Part shown: piece by piece, positions 42,657-52,418 of the stretch
Layout: the number at the start of each line of letters is the position of its first letter
Numbering within the stretch: the first letter of the stretch is position 1
Source of the DNA: Phytophthora quininea
Lineage: Eukaryota > Oomycota > Peronosporomycetes > Peronosporales > Peronosporaceae
Direction: 5' to 3'
DNA length: 64,000 bases
Assembly: GCA_011947345.1 (NCBI GenBank)
Contig: JAAVTG010000586.1
Span: 558,001 to 622,000, forward strand
Position numbers and translations under genes: made by a program
The notes under the pieces: generated by a model
The model's database searches: none
What the model was told of the DNA's origin: nothing
What the model saw: the letters and a program-made list of their open reading frames with translations, nothing else

Positions 42657-44987
42657 ATGCCACGGTCCGAGGCGTCCTCTTCTCCTGCACCGGACGCGAC
42701 TCTCGCTGCCCCCAGCTCCCCACCGCCCGATGCATCCCTTCCGCAAGACGCCAACGCTTCTATCGAGCCCTCTACGACTTCCAGCGACGCTGTGAACGCC
42801 TCAAACGACCAAGAAACAATCTTCACTTCTAATGCGGACTCGACGCCTGCGCTGCTGCTGCCAGCGACCAGCTCTCGCTTCGCACCGTTCGAAGAGAGCT
42901 ACACAGACATGGACGAGCTGCGGCGAGCGCTCAAAGTCGTCTCCGTGCAGCATAACTCCCCGTATTACATGCAACACAGCAGTCCGCAGCGAGTGGAGGC
43001 TCGCTGTCCCTCCTGGAGACAGCGCAAGAAGCGAAAGATGGACGACAGTATCCCCATCTGCGAGTTCGTCGTGTCCGCCAACCGACACGCCAACAAGCGC
43101 GTGTATGTGACGCGAGCAGTGGTGACGCACTCCCAAACTGTGCAGTGATGCGAGCCCGACTAGCTGCTACTATTGGCGCCGATACAGGCGAAGACACTGC
43201 GATCTCTGGACGAGCGACGTCCGTCTCAGCTGCAGCTCTACTGGAGACTGCCAAACCGTTCATGGCGCAGCTGGCCAGCGCTCTGGGGGAGGAGATGCAG
43301 TCAAGCCAAAGGACATGGCCAACATTATGAAGGAGAAGTTTGGCGTCCAAGCGTCCTACATGACGGCGTGGAGAGCGCTCAGTGCGTTCAAGCAGCAAAG
43401 GAAAGTTGAGGACGCTGCGTCCTACATGAAAATTCAAGGCTACTTGGCAGCATTCGCAGCTGCTAACAATGGCAGTGTCGTCGCCTTTGAACATCAAGAG
43501 ACGGAGGCGACAGTGAAGATGGAGAGCAAGAAGGTGTTTGCCAGAGCGTTCCTATGTCCCAAACCACTGCAGGACGCCCTGCGCTATTGTCGTGGGCGTT
43601 GTTGTTGAGCATTTTCCTCGTGACGAGTCCATTCGGAGGAGTGGTGCTCTCGGCTACTGCCCAAGATGCCATGGGGGACAATGTCCCCATCGCCGTCGCC
43701 TTGGCGCCTGCAGAGACTGAAAATGAGTGGCGGTTCTTCCTAGAGCACCTGCGTCGAGCTTTCCCCGACATGGATCGCTCTGTGACGTCCCTTGTACACA
43801 ACCGAGGAGACGAACTAACTCGAGCAGCACATACAGTCTTCCCTAACTGCGTGCAGTCGAACGAAGTCGAGCTGTTTATTCGGAACCCTGCCCAGTCAGC
43901 TAGTGCAGATGGATCCTCTGGAGCTGACAACGTCGACGGGCTCAGTGTGCCCACCGCTCGTCCTTGCAGTGGCTAGAAGCTCTGTGTGGGAAGTCCCCAT
44001 TGATGATTCTTGTGGGTTGGGTCTCGCAGGTGGCCCGAACGCTTTTCCAGCGCTATGAACGCTACGGACATTTGAGTTCCGAGTACCCGACGGAGTTCCA
44101 CGCCCTGTCTGCTCAATACGAAGCAGAGGCGTCGCGATTTGATGTCGTTCGCATTGCAGAGAGCGGCTTCGAGGTCATCGAGAAGCAGTCCGGACGCCCT
44201 CGCGTGGTCGATTTTGTTAAACAGACTTGCTCCTGTGGCGAGTACGAAGCCTCTCGCTTTCCATGTCTACACGTGTTCCTTGCTGTTTCTCATGCTGGTA
44301 TGGTGCGTACGGATGTGATCCCGCGTATTTTCCTGATGACGTCACTGAAGGCGCTGTACGGAGGACGAGTCACGCCAATCGATGTCGACACTGTCGTCTC
44401 CGATGGGGTAACCGTTCCGCAAACCCTTCCCAAGACTCGTGGCCGCCCACGCAAAGTGCAGCAGATCCAACAAATTGGCGATGTTAAACAGGAGAAGCTC
44501 TCGTGCGGCGTGTGCGGCGTGAAAGGCCACAACAAGCGCACGTGCAAACGAGTCATGTCGGTTCCCATATCCGCAGCGCATGGTTCACACGAAGGTGAAG
44601 TGCCTCCAACTGAAGATGCCAGCAGTGCCACCGCACAAGAGGACACAACGTTCCTCGTGTCAGCATGTACGTCATTTACGTCATTGCCTAACAATTTGGA
44701 GTGGTAGGACTGACATATTTGTGATACCATTAGATGGCGATGCAATTGCGTTCGACAACTCAGCGCTGGCTAGCAATGGAACTCAGGACAACGAAGCCGC
44801 GGAGGAGCAGTCTCTGCATCTCGGGCCTGGAATGCCCAAGCGGAGACGTCTCGGTGCGCTTCAAGCAGCCAGCGCAGAGAAAAATCCGATAGCGACGAAG
44901 ACGGAGACGACAACGACAACGACATTGCTTTGGTGTAACTTTCTCGGTGACTATACACTACAATCCTGCACGTCTTCGCTGTGGTAG
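42657..44987 (+). mobile_element. Mutator-like (MULE) transposase gene, frame breaks
   Basis: The protein starts MPRSEASSSPAP. N-terminal zinc-finger-like region (VEARCPSWRQRKKRKMDD); then MKEKFGVQASYMTAWRAL, typical of MULE proteins; DDE part FGGVVLSATAQDAMGDNVPI and ENEWRFFLEHLRRAF; SWIM finger CSCGEYEASRFPCLHV; zinc knuckle CGVCGVKGHNKRTC. A 67-base intron may join an acidic C-terminal exon at about 44733. Breaks occur near 43150 and 43600, and 43870-43990 is short, as if part of the catalytic region were deleted. Terminal repeats were not found. Confidence 0.8.
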
Positions 44988-45015
44988 AAATCAAATTCTG
45001 TTCCAGTTGCGAGGA

Positions 45016-45091
45016 CCTTTTTAAATGGGAATTCTCGCTCGACCGCTTCCTTGGTCAACGTTTGCCGACCCAGCACCTTTGATCGCTGAGC
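45016..45091 (-). pseudogene. Cluster family fragment F (C-terminal tail only)
   Basis: Translation gives AQRSKVLGRQTLTKEAVERE then FPFKK. This aligns with the tail of member A (VQRSKVLVRHKLIKQGVLKE then AVDREIPL), and the DNA is also similar to 35975-36050. The rest of the gene is missing. Confidence 0.6.
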
Positions 45092-45321
45092 GAGTACCAG
45101 CCAACAGCAACAGGATTGACCGGGACCGCGAAAAGTGTTTCTGAGTTGAGCTTGGTACAGATCAAGGAAGTGGCAATTGCAGCTCCTGGTCTATTGAACG
45201 ACTGAGTTGGAAGCGAAACGAGAACAAATAGTTCCAAAACGCTTCGGTTCTTCTTGACAAATGTTGTTACTACTACGTGGGGAGGCTGTCTTCATAAACG
45301 AACAAATTTCTCGCTGTGCGT

Positions 45322-46107
45322 TCACATCTTGTCCAACGGCATGACCCGGTCAATCTTGTCTCGATCCACTCCTTCCAGCTTCAGCTGGTGCCGCGAACGC
45401 AGCAGCATCGCCTTTACGTCCAAGTCGTCTTTTTGCTGCTTGGCTCGAAGGTCGTACTCCAGCATCGCCTTGTGTCGGTCCTCCACGTTTTTAATGTCGA
45501 TTTCGTCAAGCCTCTTCTTGCGTCGGACCGCTTGCTCGATGAGCTTGCTCCTGGCTTTGGAAGTAAGACGGATACGAGTCTCTCGGACTATGATCTCGCG
45601 CGAGTGTGTGCACTGCAGACGGTAGGCTGGACCTGGCTCCGCTGTAGCGGTGGTCGATCTTCCAATGTCGTGAACCACCGTACGGTTGGTGGTGTCATCC
45701 TCCGAGTCCGTCTCTTCTTCGCTGCTGTTGAAGACCGGAACCAACCGCAGGAAATGAGGGCAGAGCTTGAACACTTTCGCCGACACAATGGGGTCGACAC
45801 CACCCCGAAGAAATTCGTCCTGGCTGATATTCATCTCGTTCAATGCAGTGCTGGCGTTTTCGTATTCCTGCTCGATCCTCTTGACATAGTTGCGAACTGT
45901 GCTCCGGTGGTATGTGATCCCCTTGTCTTTCAGGGCGCCCAGCACTTCGGGTAGAACGTTTACCTTCGGACCCCGTCGCCACCGTAAATAATTGCCCGGC
46001 ATCTCCATCCACGTTAACAGCACTTCAACCGCACGTTGTTTAACGATACTTCGAGTCGCGATTTGAGCAGAGCCAGCCGATGGAGATGGCCTGACAATGG
46101 TCTCCAT
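45322..46107 (-). CDS. Cluster family member G
   Basis: 261 residues from METIVRPSPSAG, uninterrupted. Domain: AVEVLLTWMEMPGNYLRWRR, VLGALKDKGITYHRSTVRN, YVKRIEQEYENASTALNEM and KLCPHFLRLVPVFNSSEEE. The linker is acidic then basic. The long coiled coil (RRKKRLDEIDIKNVEDRHKA) ends RHQLKLEGVDRDKIDRVMPL. Member H runs the other way from the same promoter region. Confidence 0.65.
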   Translation of the reverse strand: METIVRPSPSAGSAQIATRSIVKQRAVEVLLTWMEMPGNYLRWRRGPKVNVLPEVLGALKDKGITYHRSTVRNYVKRIEQEYENASTALNEMNISQDEFLRGGVDPIVSAKVFKLCPHFLRLVPVFNSSEEETDSEDDTTNRTVVHDIGRSTTATAEPGPAYRLQCTHSREIIVRETRIRLTSKARSKLIEQAVRRKKRLDEIDIKNVEDRHKAMLEYDLRAKQQKDDLDVKAMLLRSRHQLKLEGVDRDKIDRVMPLDKM

Positions 46108-46249
46108 CTTGATCGTGTTCTTATTTCTTGTCGTTGATGTGTTTTTCTTGTGTGGTGTGTGTTTACTCTGTTTGTCCTTTAGTCGTTCAGCCGTTGGCAG
46201 CTCTCGCCAGGTCCCGAGACAAAGAGAAAGTTTGAGTGAGTGGCACAAC

Positions 46250-46839
46250 TGCTTGGCTAGGTCGCTCTGGGAAAATGATGAAGCGCTCGATATCCTGGTG
46301 GGAGCTTTGAAGACGCCCGAGATGAACGGATTGTGGACTCGAAACAAGCTCGAGCTAGCGAAACGCCTTCACAAGGAATTCTGCGAGCATGGGATCATAC
46401 ACCGCTCAGCCAAAAGCATTAACACGAAATTTGTGAGTATGAACGGCCAGTATGAAGACGCGAGGAGCTGGCTGCAATTACAAGGAGAATTCAATCGATT
46501 TCTTGATAATACCAGTGACAAGGTGCGGAAGGAGGTGCAACGATGCAATGCATGCTGTCAATGCCAAGCAATTTCTTGGGAAGAGAATGGCTGCAGTCCA
46601 AGAGTTCCTCCAAGTCCAAGAGAAAGCTCGACGGCCGTGACAAAGCGCTTGGCAATGGAAAAGAATAGCTCGTGGCTTTCGAAGTGGAGCGTCGACGCGC
46701 TTTCGCTGCGTGTCAAGTGCAAGGTGAGTTGAAGTGCGAAGCGATCCGCACAAAGCGCGAGAAATCGCTGTCACGGCACACCCTGCAAGCTGAAATCTCC
46801 AAAGAGGAAGTTGACGAACGTATTCCGCTGACAGACTAG
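46250..46839 (+). pseudogene. Cluster family member H (start unclear, frame breaks)
   Basis: Domain: LARSLWENDEALDILVGALK, NKLELAKRLHKEFCEHGIIH, RSAKSINTKFVSMNGQYEDA and RSWLQLQGEFNRFL. The coiled coil continues in another frame (KQFLGKRMAAVQEFLQVQEK), then ELKCEAIRTKREKSLSRHTL and the tail QAEISKEEVDERIPLTD. The only upstream ATG in frame (46097) would give a hydrophobic leader that is just antisense to member G's start, so the true start is probably lost or spliced. Confidence 0.5.
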
Positions 46840-47213
46840 CAAGGAAGCTGGCTGGAGTGAGTTGATCAAGTTGGTAATCTCGCTGCAATTTCCCTTCGTG
46901 TCAGCAAGACTTTGCGTCGGTCACCGTCCGTTGCCTGCGACTTAGTCCTGAGAAAGCTGGTCGTATCCGTCTGCAACCAAGCGCCAGCATCATCGGTAGC
47001 GCAAGCGAGGTCTTCGCAGGTGTTGCCGAGTTCAAATCCAAAGCAACGAGCATTGCAGACGAACAGTGTACCGGTGTCATCTTCAAACAGCTGTAGCATC
47101 AACAGTGGACCCCTGGCAAGCAAGCAGGTACAACATCAACAGTAGCTGCACCACGTGATCCCTTCGTCAGCCGCGTACGTCGACGGCGGCGCCAACAATG
47201 CTGGACTTGGCTC
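46840..47213. other. Intergenic, no gene recognised
   Basis: No supported feature is seen between member H and the first rhamnosidase. Confidence 0.4.
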
Positions 47214-47227
47214 TCACTTTTGCTTTG
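47214..47227 (+). promoter_or_regulatory. Initiator-like element of rhamnosidase 1
   Basis: TCACTTTTGCTTTG resembles the oomycete initiator (TCAYTTYYN.) and lies 33 bases before the ATG. Confidence 0.35.
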
Positions 47228-47259
47228 GCTGAGGAACTCGCACGCCTTTCTCGATAGCA

Positions 47260-49807
47260 ATGCGTGTCCTAGGCGTGATGCTGGCGCTAGCACCTCTATT
47301 CTCCGCTGTCATCTTCGCCAGCAATGTCGACAAGTATGGAGTCTTCACGCCAAAGAAGATCGCGCTGGGAACGGAGCCCACAATGGGATCGGAATCGTAC
47401 GCTGGAGGCTTCACACTCACCTCAAGCGAACCACTAGCTACGCTAGACTACGACTACGAAGTCGCGGGTCTGCCGTATTTCGTCGTCTCGAGCGTCTCCA
47501 ATGGCCCGGTGGATGTCGAAGTCAAGTACGCCGAACAATTCCCAGCTCTGTCGCTGAATTACTCGGACGGTCCGTCGCAGTTCACGACGTCCATCGCCAA
47601 CTCGCGTCGTGTGGAGACCCACCGCTTTTCGGAGGCTGATGTTGGTTCTACTATCACGTCAATGCTTAGTCAAGCAGGCGAACGATGGCAATCGTTGCGT
47701 CTACTCACTGGGGACTCGATTGCATTTGAGACCGTCGGCTTGCAAGCTTCGGTTGAAGTGATTGACGACCTTAACACACTTCCTGGCAAGTTTTCAAGCT
47801 CAAGCTCAAAGTATGACGAGATCTGGAAGCTTGGCGCACGTGCTGTCACTGCTGCATGCATCGACGCTGGCAGCCAAGTGCCGTCATGGAGTTCGACTGA
47901 AGAGAATGGCACGTTTGTGCCTGGTACGCGTCCGGGGATTTCGTATCGTACGTGGAACTTGACCGACTACGCGCTGCAGTTTGAATCCAAGATCATTCGT
48001 GGCGGTGCAGGCTACACGGTCGCCTACGACCTGAGTGGCAACCGCGACGGTGTCCAAATCCACCTCGCGTCGGAATACCCGAGCGACACCACGTACGCCA
48101 ACATCAACACGACATTATTCCCAGCTAACACGGCGACGCTGGCTTACGGATACGACTTTGCAAACGCTACCAGCATGACCTCGTACATCTTGGGCCAGTT
48201 TGACGTTCCGTTCGACGTCAAGGAAGGTGTCTGGCACCCTGTCGAGATCCGAGTCAACTCTTCAGCCGGAAACATCGTGTTTTCGGTCGATGGACAGCAA
48301 ATATTCGACATCGTGTTGACCGAGATGGGCTTCACGGACGACCAGCTCTCATTCTACGGCTGGGCTTCGCGTGGCGAAGGCGCCATCGGCTTCGGAGGCT
48401 GGCAAGACCAATCTTCATACGTGCGAAATGTGACGGTCACCAGTCTGACGGATTCGTCCGATGTTTTCTACTCAAACTCGATGACGGACGAGAGCATTGT
48501 GCTACCAGAATTCGGTGCCCAGAGCAACGCGTACGGAGCTTGTCTGGATGGCGCCAAACGCGATCGATACATTTGGCTGGGCGACTTCTACCACACGACG
48601 CGCATCATGGGGTAGCCAACTCGAAGCCCGAGCAGATCACCGGCACTTGGGAGTTCATTTTCGAGTATCAAGGAGACAACGGCCAGTTCCCGGGCTTCGT
48701 ACCGATCTCGTATCAATCGCCCATGCCAACGCCGGAGGTTTTCCTGTACGACGCTGGCACGTCCGACGCGTACTACAACTTTGCCGACTACGTGATTTTG
48801 AGCCTGATCGGACTGGTCTCGTACATGGACTACTACGACGACATTGCTTTCGTCGAGACGAATTGGGAAGTGTTTACTCGAGCGATGACCTGGCTTGTGG
48901 GCAACCAAGGCAGCGACGGACTGATCGATCTCACCAAGTATGTCATCAACTTCCTTGGAGCTGGGAACGGCATGGCCGTCAACGCTGCAGCTGTGCAGTG
49001 TCTCAAGGAATGGCTGGGGTGGCTCGCGCAGTGGGCGACTGGGAGTCTGCGAACGCGTGGGTCGAGGTCGCGTCTACCGTCAAGGCTGCAATCAACGACG
49101 TCCTCTGGAACGACACGCTGGGCAACTACGCTGTGGACGCGTCAAACCCTGAGTCTACGGCGTCTCGGAATTGCGTTTGCGATCACATCTGGAGTGGCCA
49201 ACGAAACTCAAACTGCGCTGTGCATTGAAAGTCTCGAAGGTCTCCGTCAAGGACCAGGATACCTCGATACGAGCGATACCGACAACACGACCAAGATATC
49301 GCCAAACACGAACGGGTTCTTGCTGGACGCGCTGTTGATGACCGGGTATACTGAGCAGGCCGCCTTCCTGCTCGACAATCTCTGGGATGCCATGATTTCC
49401 GACGAAAACTATCGCTCTGGCGCTAGTTGGGAATACGTGGCACAATCACTGGAGCCGGGAATTGATTTGTTCACGTCGTTGAGCCACCCGTGGGGCGGCG
49501 CTCCGACCTACGCGTTGACGAACTACGTGGCCGGCATCCGCCCAAGGAGTTTGGTTTCCGTCGATGGATCGTGAATCCGCTGGTGACCGGATTGAACATC
49601 ACGAGTGCCAACGCTACGGTGAGCACTCCGTACGGAGCTTTGACAGCGAGCTGGGAACTTGCAGACAGCCAACTCAGCGTCAGCATTACGGCGCCGACAG
49701 GCACCGACGGCATATTCGAAGTGGCCCAGCCCAGCTCAGCGACGGGAATCTACCAGCAGCATCTCGTCGGCTCGGGCGAAGCGACCTCGTTCGTCGTTCA
49801 GCTGTAG
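47260..49807 (+). CDS. Secreted alpha-L-rhamnosidase (GH78), copy 1, frame breaks
   Basis: Signal peptide MRVLGVMLALAPLFSAVIFA. N-terminal sandwich domain (GGFTLTSSEPLATLDYDYEV), then an inserted lectin-like region (YALQFESKIIRGGAGYTVAY ... WHPVEIRVNSS). The (alpha/alpha)6 catalytic part is seen in DGAKRDRYIWLGDF, YYNFADYVILSLIGLVSYMD, GSDGLIDLTKYVINFL, GFLLDALLMTGYTEQAAFLL and LFTSLSHPWGGAPTYALTNY, and the rhamnosidase C-domain in EFGFRRWIVNPLVTGLNI. Family members cut rhamnose from plant pectin and glycosides outside the cell. Breaks lie near 48614, 49005-49170 and 49545. Its last 700 bases are nearly identical to copy 2. Confidence 0.75.
49106..49804 (+). repeat. Near-identical tract shared with rhamnosidase copy 2
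   Basis: From TGGAACGACACG to the codon before the stop this matches 55382-56082 (inverted) with very few differences. Upstream of it the two genes are clearly diverged (AACGACGTCCTC versus AACACGCTGCTG), and past the stop codon they share nothing. Confidence 0.75.
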
Positions 49808-50129
49808 AGGATTGCGGCCAGAACAAGTTTTGGATTAGTAAGTTGCCTTCTCTGCGATTGTCGGTCTTGGCATCGCATGCGATGTATCTCGAGGCGGGGC
49901 GACGCAGCTCTTCAACACGAAGGTCTTCAACTGCAAGACCGTCGCTGATCACGTACGAACGATTTGAACTGCGATTTCCATTCCTGTTACCGTGCATCGC
50001 TCTCGTGTTCTACTTGGCGTCCTTACTCTTCTCTCGACTTTCTTGACTTGCTCTACAGCGGGAAGTCCAGCGCCAATGCTTCTTCCGAATAATTATTGTA
50101 CACCATTGATGTGATCGCGCAGTGCTTGC
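49808..50129. other. Intergenic between convergent genes, no feature seen
   Basis: 3' flank of rhamnosidase 1 and of proline dehydrogenase; nothing recognisable. Confidence 0.4.
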
Positions 50130-51815
50130 TCATCCGAAGACGCGGCGCTTGATCTCCTTGCTCAGCATGTCCATCTCCTGCTTGGCGCCGGTCATGAGTC
50201 CCGAGTTCTCCTGGGCGCGACGCACCAGGTACGGCAGCACCTCGTGGATGGGGCCGTACGGCACGTATTTGAACACTTTGTAGCGGTTGGCGCCGAGCGT
50301 GTACGACACGTGGTCGCACATGCCCAGCAGCTGGCCAAAGTAGACGCCACCAGTGGCGCGGTTGATGCCAATGTCCTGCATTAGCTGCACCGTGTTGACC
50401 ACCGACTTCTCGTTGTGCGACGCCACCATGAAGCTGGCAAGGTGGTTGTTGCGCAGCAGCTTGGCCACCTGCGAGTCGTAGTTGTTGTGCGTGTCCTCGA
50501 TGCAGTCGTGGATCGGGTCGGCGTATCCTTTGTCGCGTGCGCGCTTGCGCTCCTGCACCATGTAGGCGCCGCGGACGAGCTTGGCGGCGAAGCGGAACTT
50601 CTCGCGACGCGCGCGCTCCAGGTCAATGTCGATGCGGTCGCTCGACATCTTGAGGTAGCACTGGAACGTGTTGTAGATGACGTCGGCGCCGTCGCGGTTG
50701 TACGTGCGCTGCAGGTTGAGCGTCAGGTGGTCGATGGCCGGCTGCATGTAGGTCTGCTCGGCGTCCACCATGAGCTTCACGCCGCGCTCGGCGGCGTCGT
50801 TGGCCAGGGATTCAAGCCGCGCGATCATGTTGCGCAGCTGAGTCTTCTCGTCCTCGGACAGAGGGTTCTCGTCGATGAACTGCGTGAGCGGGCCCATGGT
50901 CAGGTCGAACGGGTCCAGGAAGCTCACCCAGTCCACGTAGTCGATCACGCCGTCTCCAGACGAGCGGTCGAGCTCAACGAACAGCTTCTGCACTTCCTCC
51001 TCGGTGGCTTCCACGCCGGCGTTCCGCAGACCAGCACTCAGTGCCGGGTAGTCGATCAGGCGCTCGAGGTAGCGCGACTTGGCGCGCGAGAGGTTGGGGC
51101 CGTCCAGCGTGTGGAACAGCAGCTGGGCCTGCACGATGATCTCCGACATGCGCATGAGCAGCTCGGGCTTGCCGAGCGCCGTGCACTTGATGGCAACGAA
51201 GGCCGGCTCGCCCTCGCTAGCCGTCTCGCCGGCGTCAATGATGGCGTGGCGCGCGATGGCGGCGTTGGCGTCGCACTCGGCCTCCCCTTCGTAGTCGTAC
51301 GTGCGGGCCGACACGAGGTTCTGCGAGACGCCGTTCAGGTCTCGAGGCTGCTCCACGTCCGCCTCGGCCGCGTAGTCGAGGATGGCGCCGATGCCCGCGT
51401 CCTCGAGCTTCTGGATGACGGGGCGGATCTCGTTGACGTCCTGGCCGGCGCAAAAGTGGCCGAAGAAGGTGGCGCGCAGCAGCGCGTCCGTGAACTTCTC
51501 GCCCGGGAACTTGTACGAGAGCTCGAGCAGCTCGCTGCTGTGCTGCACGAGCGGCCGGAACTGCGACAGGAAGTACACGCCGTAGGCGCGCACGAGCTCG
51601 GGGGTGGTCTTGGAGGCGAAGATCTTCTCGGTGTCGCGGAACTCGTCGGGCAGCGATGTGTGCGTGGGCTCGGGCGACGCGTGGCCCACCGAGGGCGCCA
51701 CGACGGCCGTGGGGGCCGCAGACGACGGACGAGGAGCAGCCGACGACGACGAGCGGAAGAGCTGCACGCTACGTGCCGACGGTTTTGGCAGTCGCGCGGC
51801 GTGGCGGAGCAGCAT
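50130..51815 (-). CDS. PRODH: Mitochondrial proline dehydrogenase with EF-hand insert
   Basis: 561 residues from MLLRHAARLPKPSARSVQLF, a mitochondrial presequence; upstream in-frame codons lack conservation. The FAD-binding barrel is visible: GIGAILDYAAEADVEQP, FVAIKCTALGKPELLMRM, GVKLMVDAEQTYMQPAID, FAAKLVRGAYMVQERKRA, FMVASHNEKSVV and VYFGQLLGMCDHVSYTLG. An EF-hand-like insert (ELDRSSGDGVIDYVDWVSFL) sits in the middle, as in animal PRODH. The enzyme oxidises proline to pyrroline-5-carboxylate on the inner membrane. The frame is unbroken, with very high GC. Confidence 0.93.
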   Translation of the reverse strand: MLLRHAARLPKPSARSVQLFRSSSSAAPRPSSAAPTAVVAPSVGHASPEPTHTSLPDEFRDTEKIFASKTTPELVRAYGVYFLSQFRPLVQHSSELLELSYKFPGEKFTDALLRATFFGHFCAGQDVNEIRPVIQKLEDAGIGAILDYAAEADVEQPRDLNGVSQNLVSARTYDYEGEAECDANAAIARHAIIDAGETASEGEPAFVAIKCTALGKPELLMRMSEIIVQAQLLFHTLDGPNLSRAKSRYLERLIDYPALSAGLRNAGVEATEEEVQKLFVELDRSSGDGVIDYVDWVSFLDPFDLTMGPLTQFIDENPLSEDEKTQLRNMIARLESLANDAAERGVKLMVDAEQTYMQPAIDHLTLNLQRTYNRDGADVIYNTFQCYLKMSSDRIDIDLERARREKFRFAAKLVRGAYMVQERKRARDKGYADPIHDCIEDTHNNYDSQVAKLLRNNHLASFMVASHNEKSVVNTVQLMQDIGINRATGGVYFGQLLGMCDHVSYTLGANRYKVFKYVPYGPIHEVLPYLVRRAQENSGLMTGAKQEMDMLSKEIKRRVFG

Positions 51816-52418
51816 CTGGAGAGCGTCTGGAGGTCTCTTCTCGTGGGGTTGGGGGCCGCTTGTGCTCCGCGAGGCAAGTTGCGATGTGAGTTGCTTGGGA
51901 CTGAGCGGTTGGCTTTCGGTTTTGCCGGGTCGGAGAGGCGACGCGATGTGAACCAACAGGGGCAAGTTGGTTGACAGGTCCTCCCGCCCTGCGGCCGCGG
52001 CTATGCACGGATCATGGCCAAAGTGTATGTTGGGCGGGCGAAAGGGCGCCACAACGTTTCGGCAGCTTCGAGAAAGAGCGGCACAGCGGATGACGCACGG
52101 CTCGTGAGAACCTGAGTTTCTGCCAATGGAGATGCGTTTAAATTACACACTGCGTTCTGGAATGCACTAGATTGGACTATCGGACAATTTCAAGCGCGGC
52201 TGACGCACGTGCAGCTGTCTTCCATCGCTACGCTGCTTCTCAACGGCAATCTGCTCTTCGTGCTTCACTCACAGCTTCTCTGAGCTTGTGTCACATTCCT
52301 TTCGCAAGCAGCCAAAGAAGAAGACCAAGTCCGAGTTGACATTTCGTTACGTTCGCAGTATGCAACAGCCTCCTTCAACCTCCTCTATCGAGCACGACCA
52401 CCGACGGACATTCACCGC
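51816..52418. other. Intergenic, no gene recognised
   Basis: 5' flank of proline dehydrogenase and 3' flank of glycyl-tRNA synthetase. Nothing recognisable. Confidence 0.4.

Noticed and set aside
46097..46180. Hydrophobic leader MVSILIVFLFLVVDVFFLCG as a signal peptide for family member H
   Set aside because: It is antisense to the Lys/Thr/Asn-rich 5' leader and start of member G, and other family members have no signal peptide.
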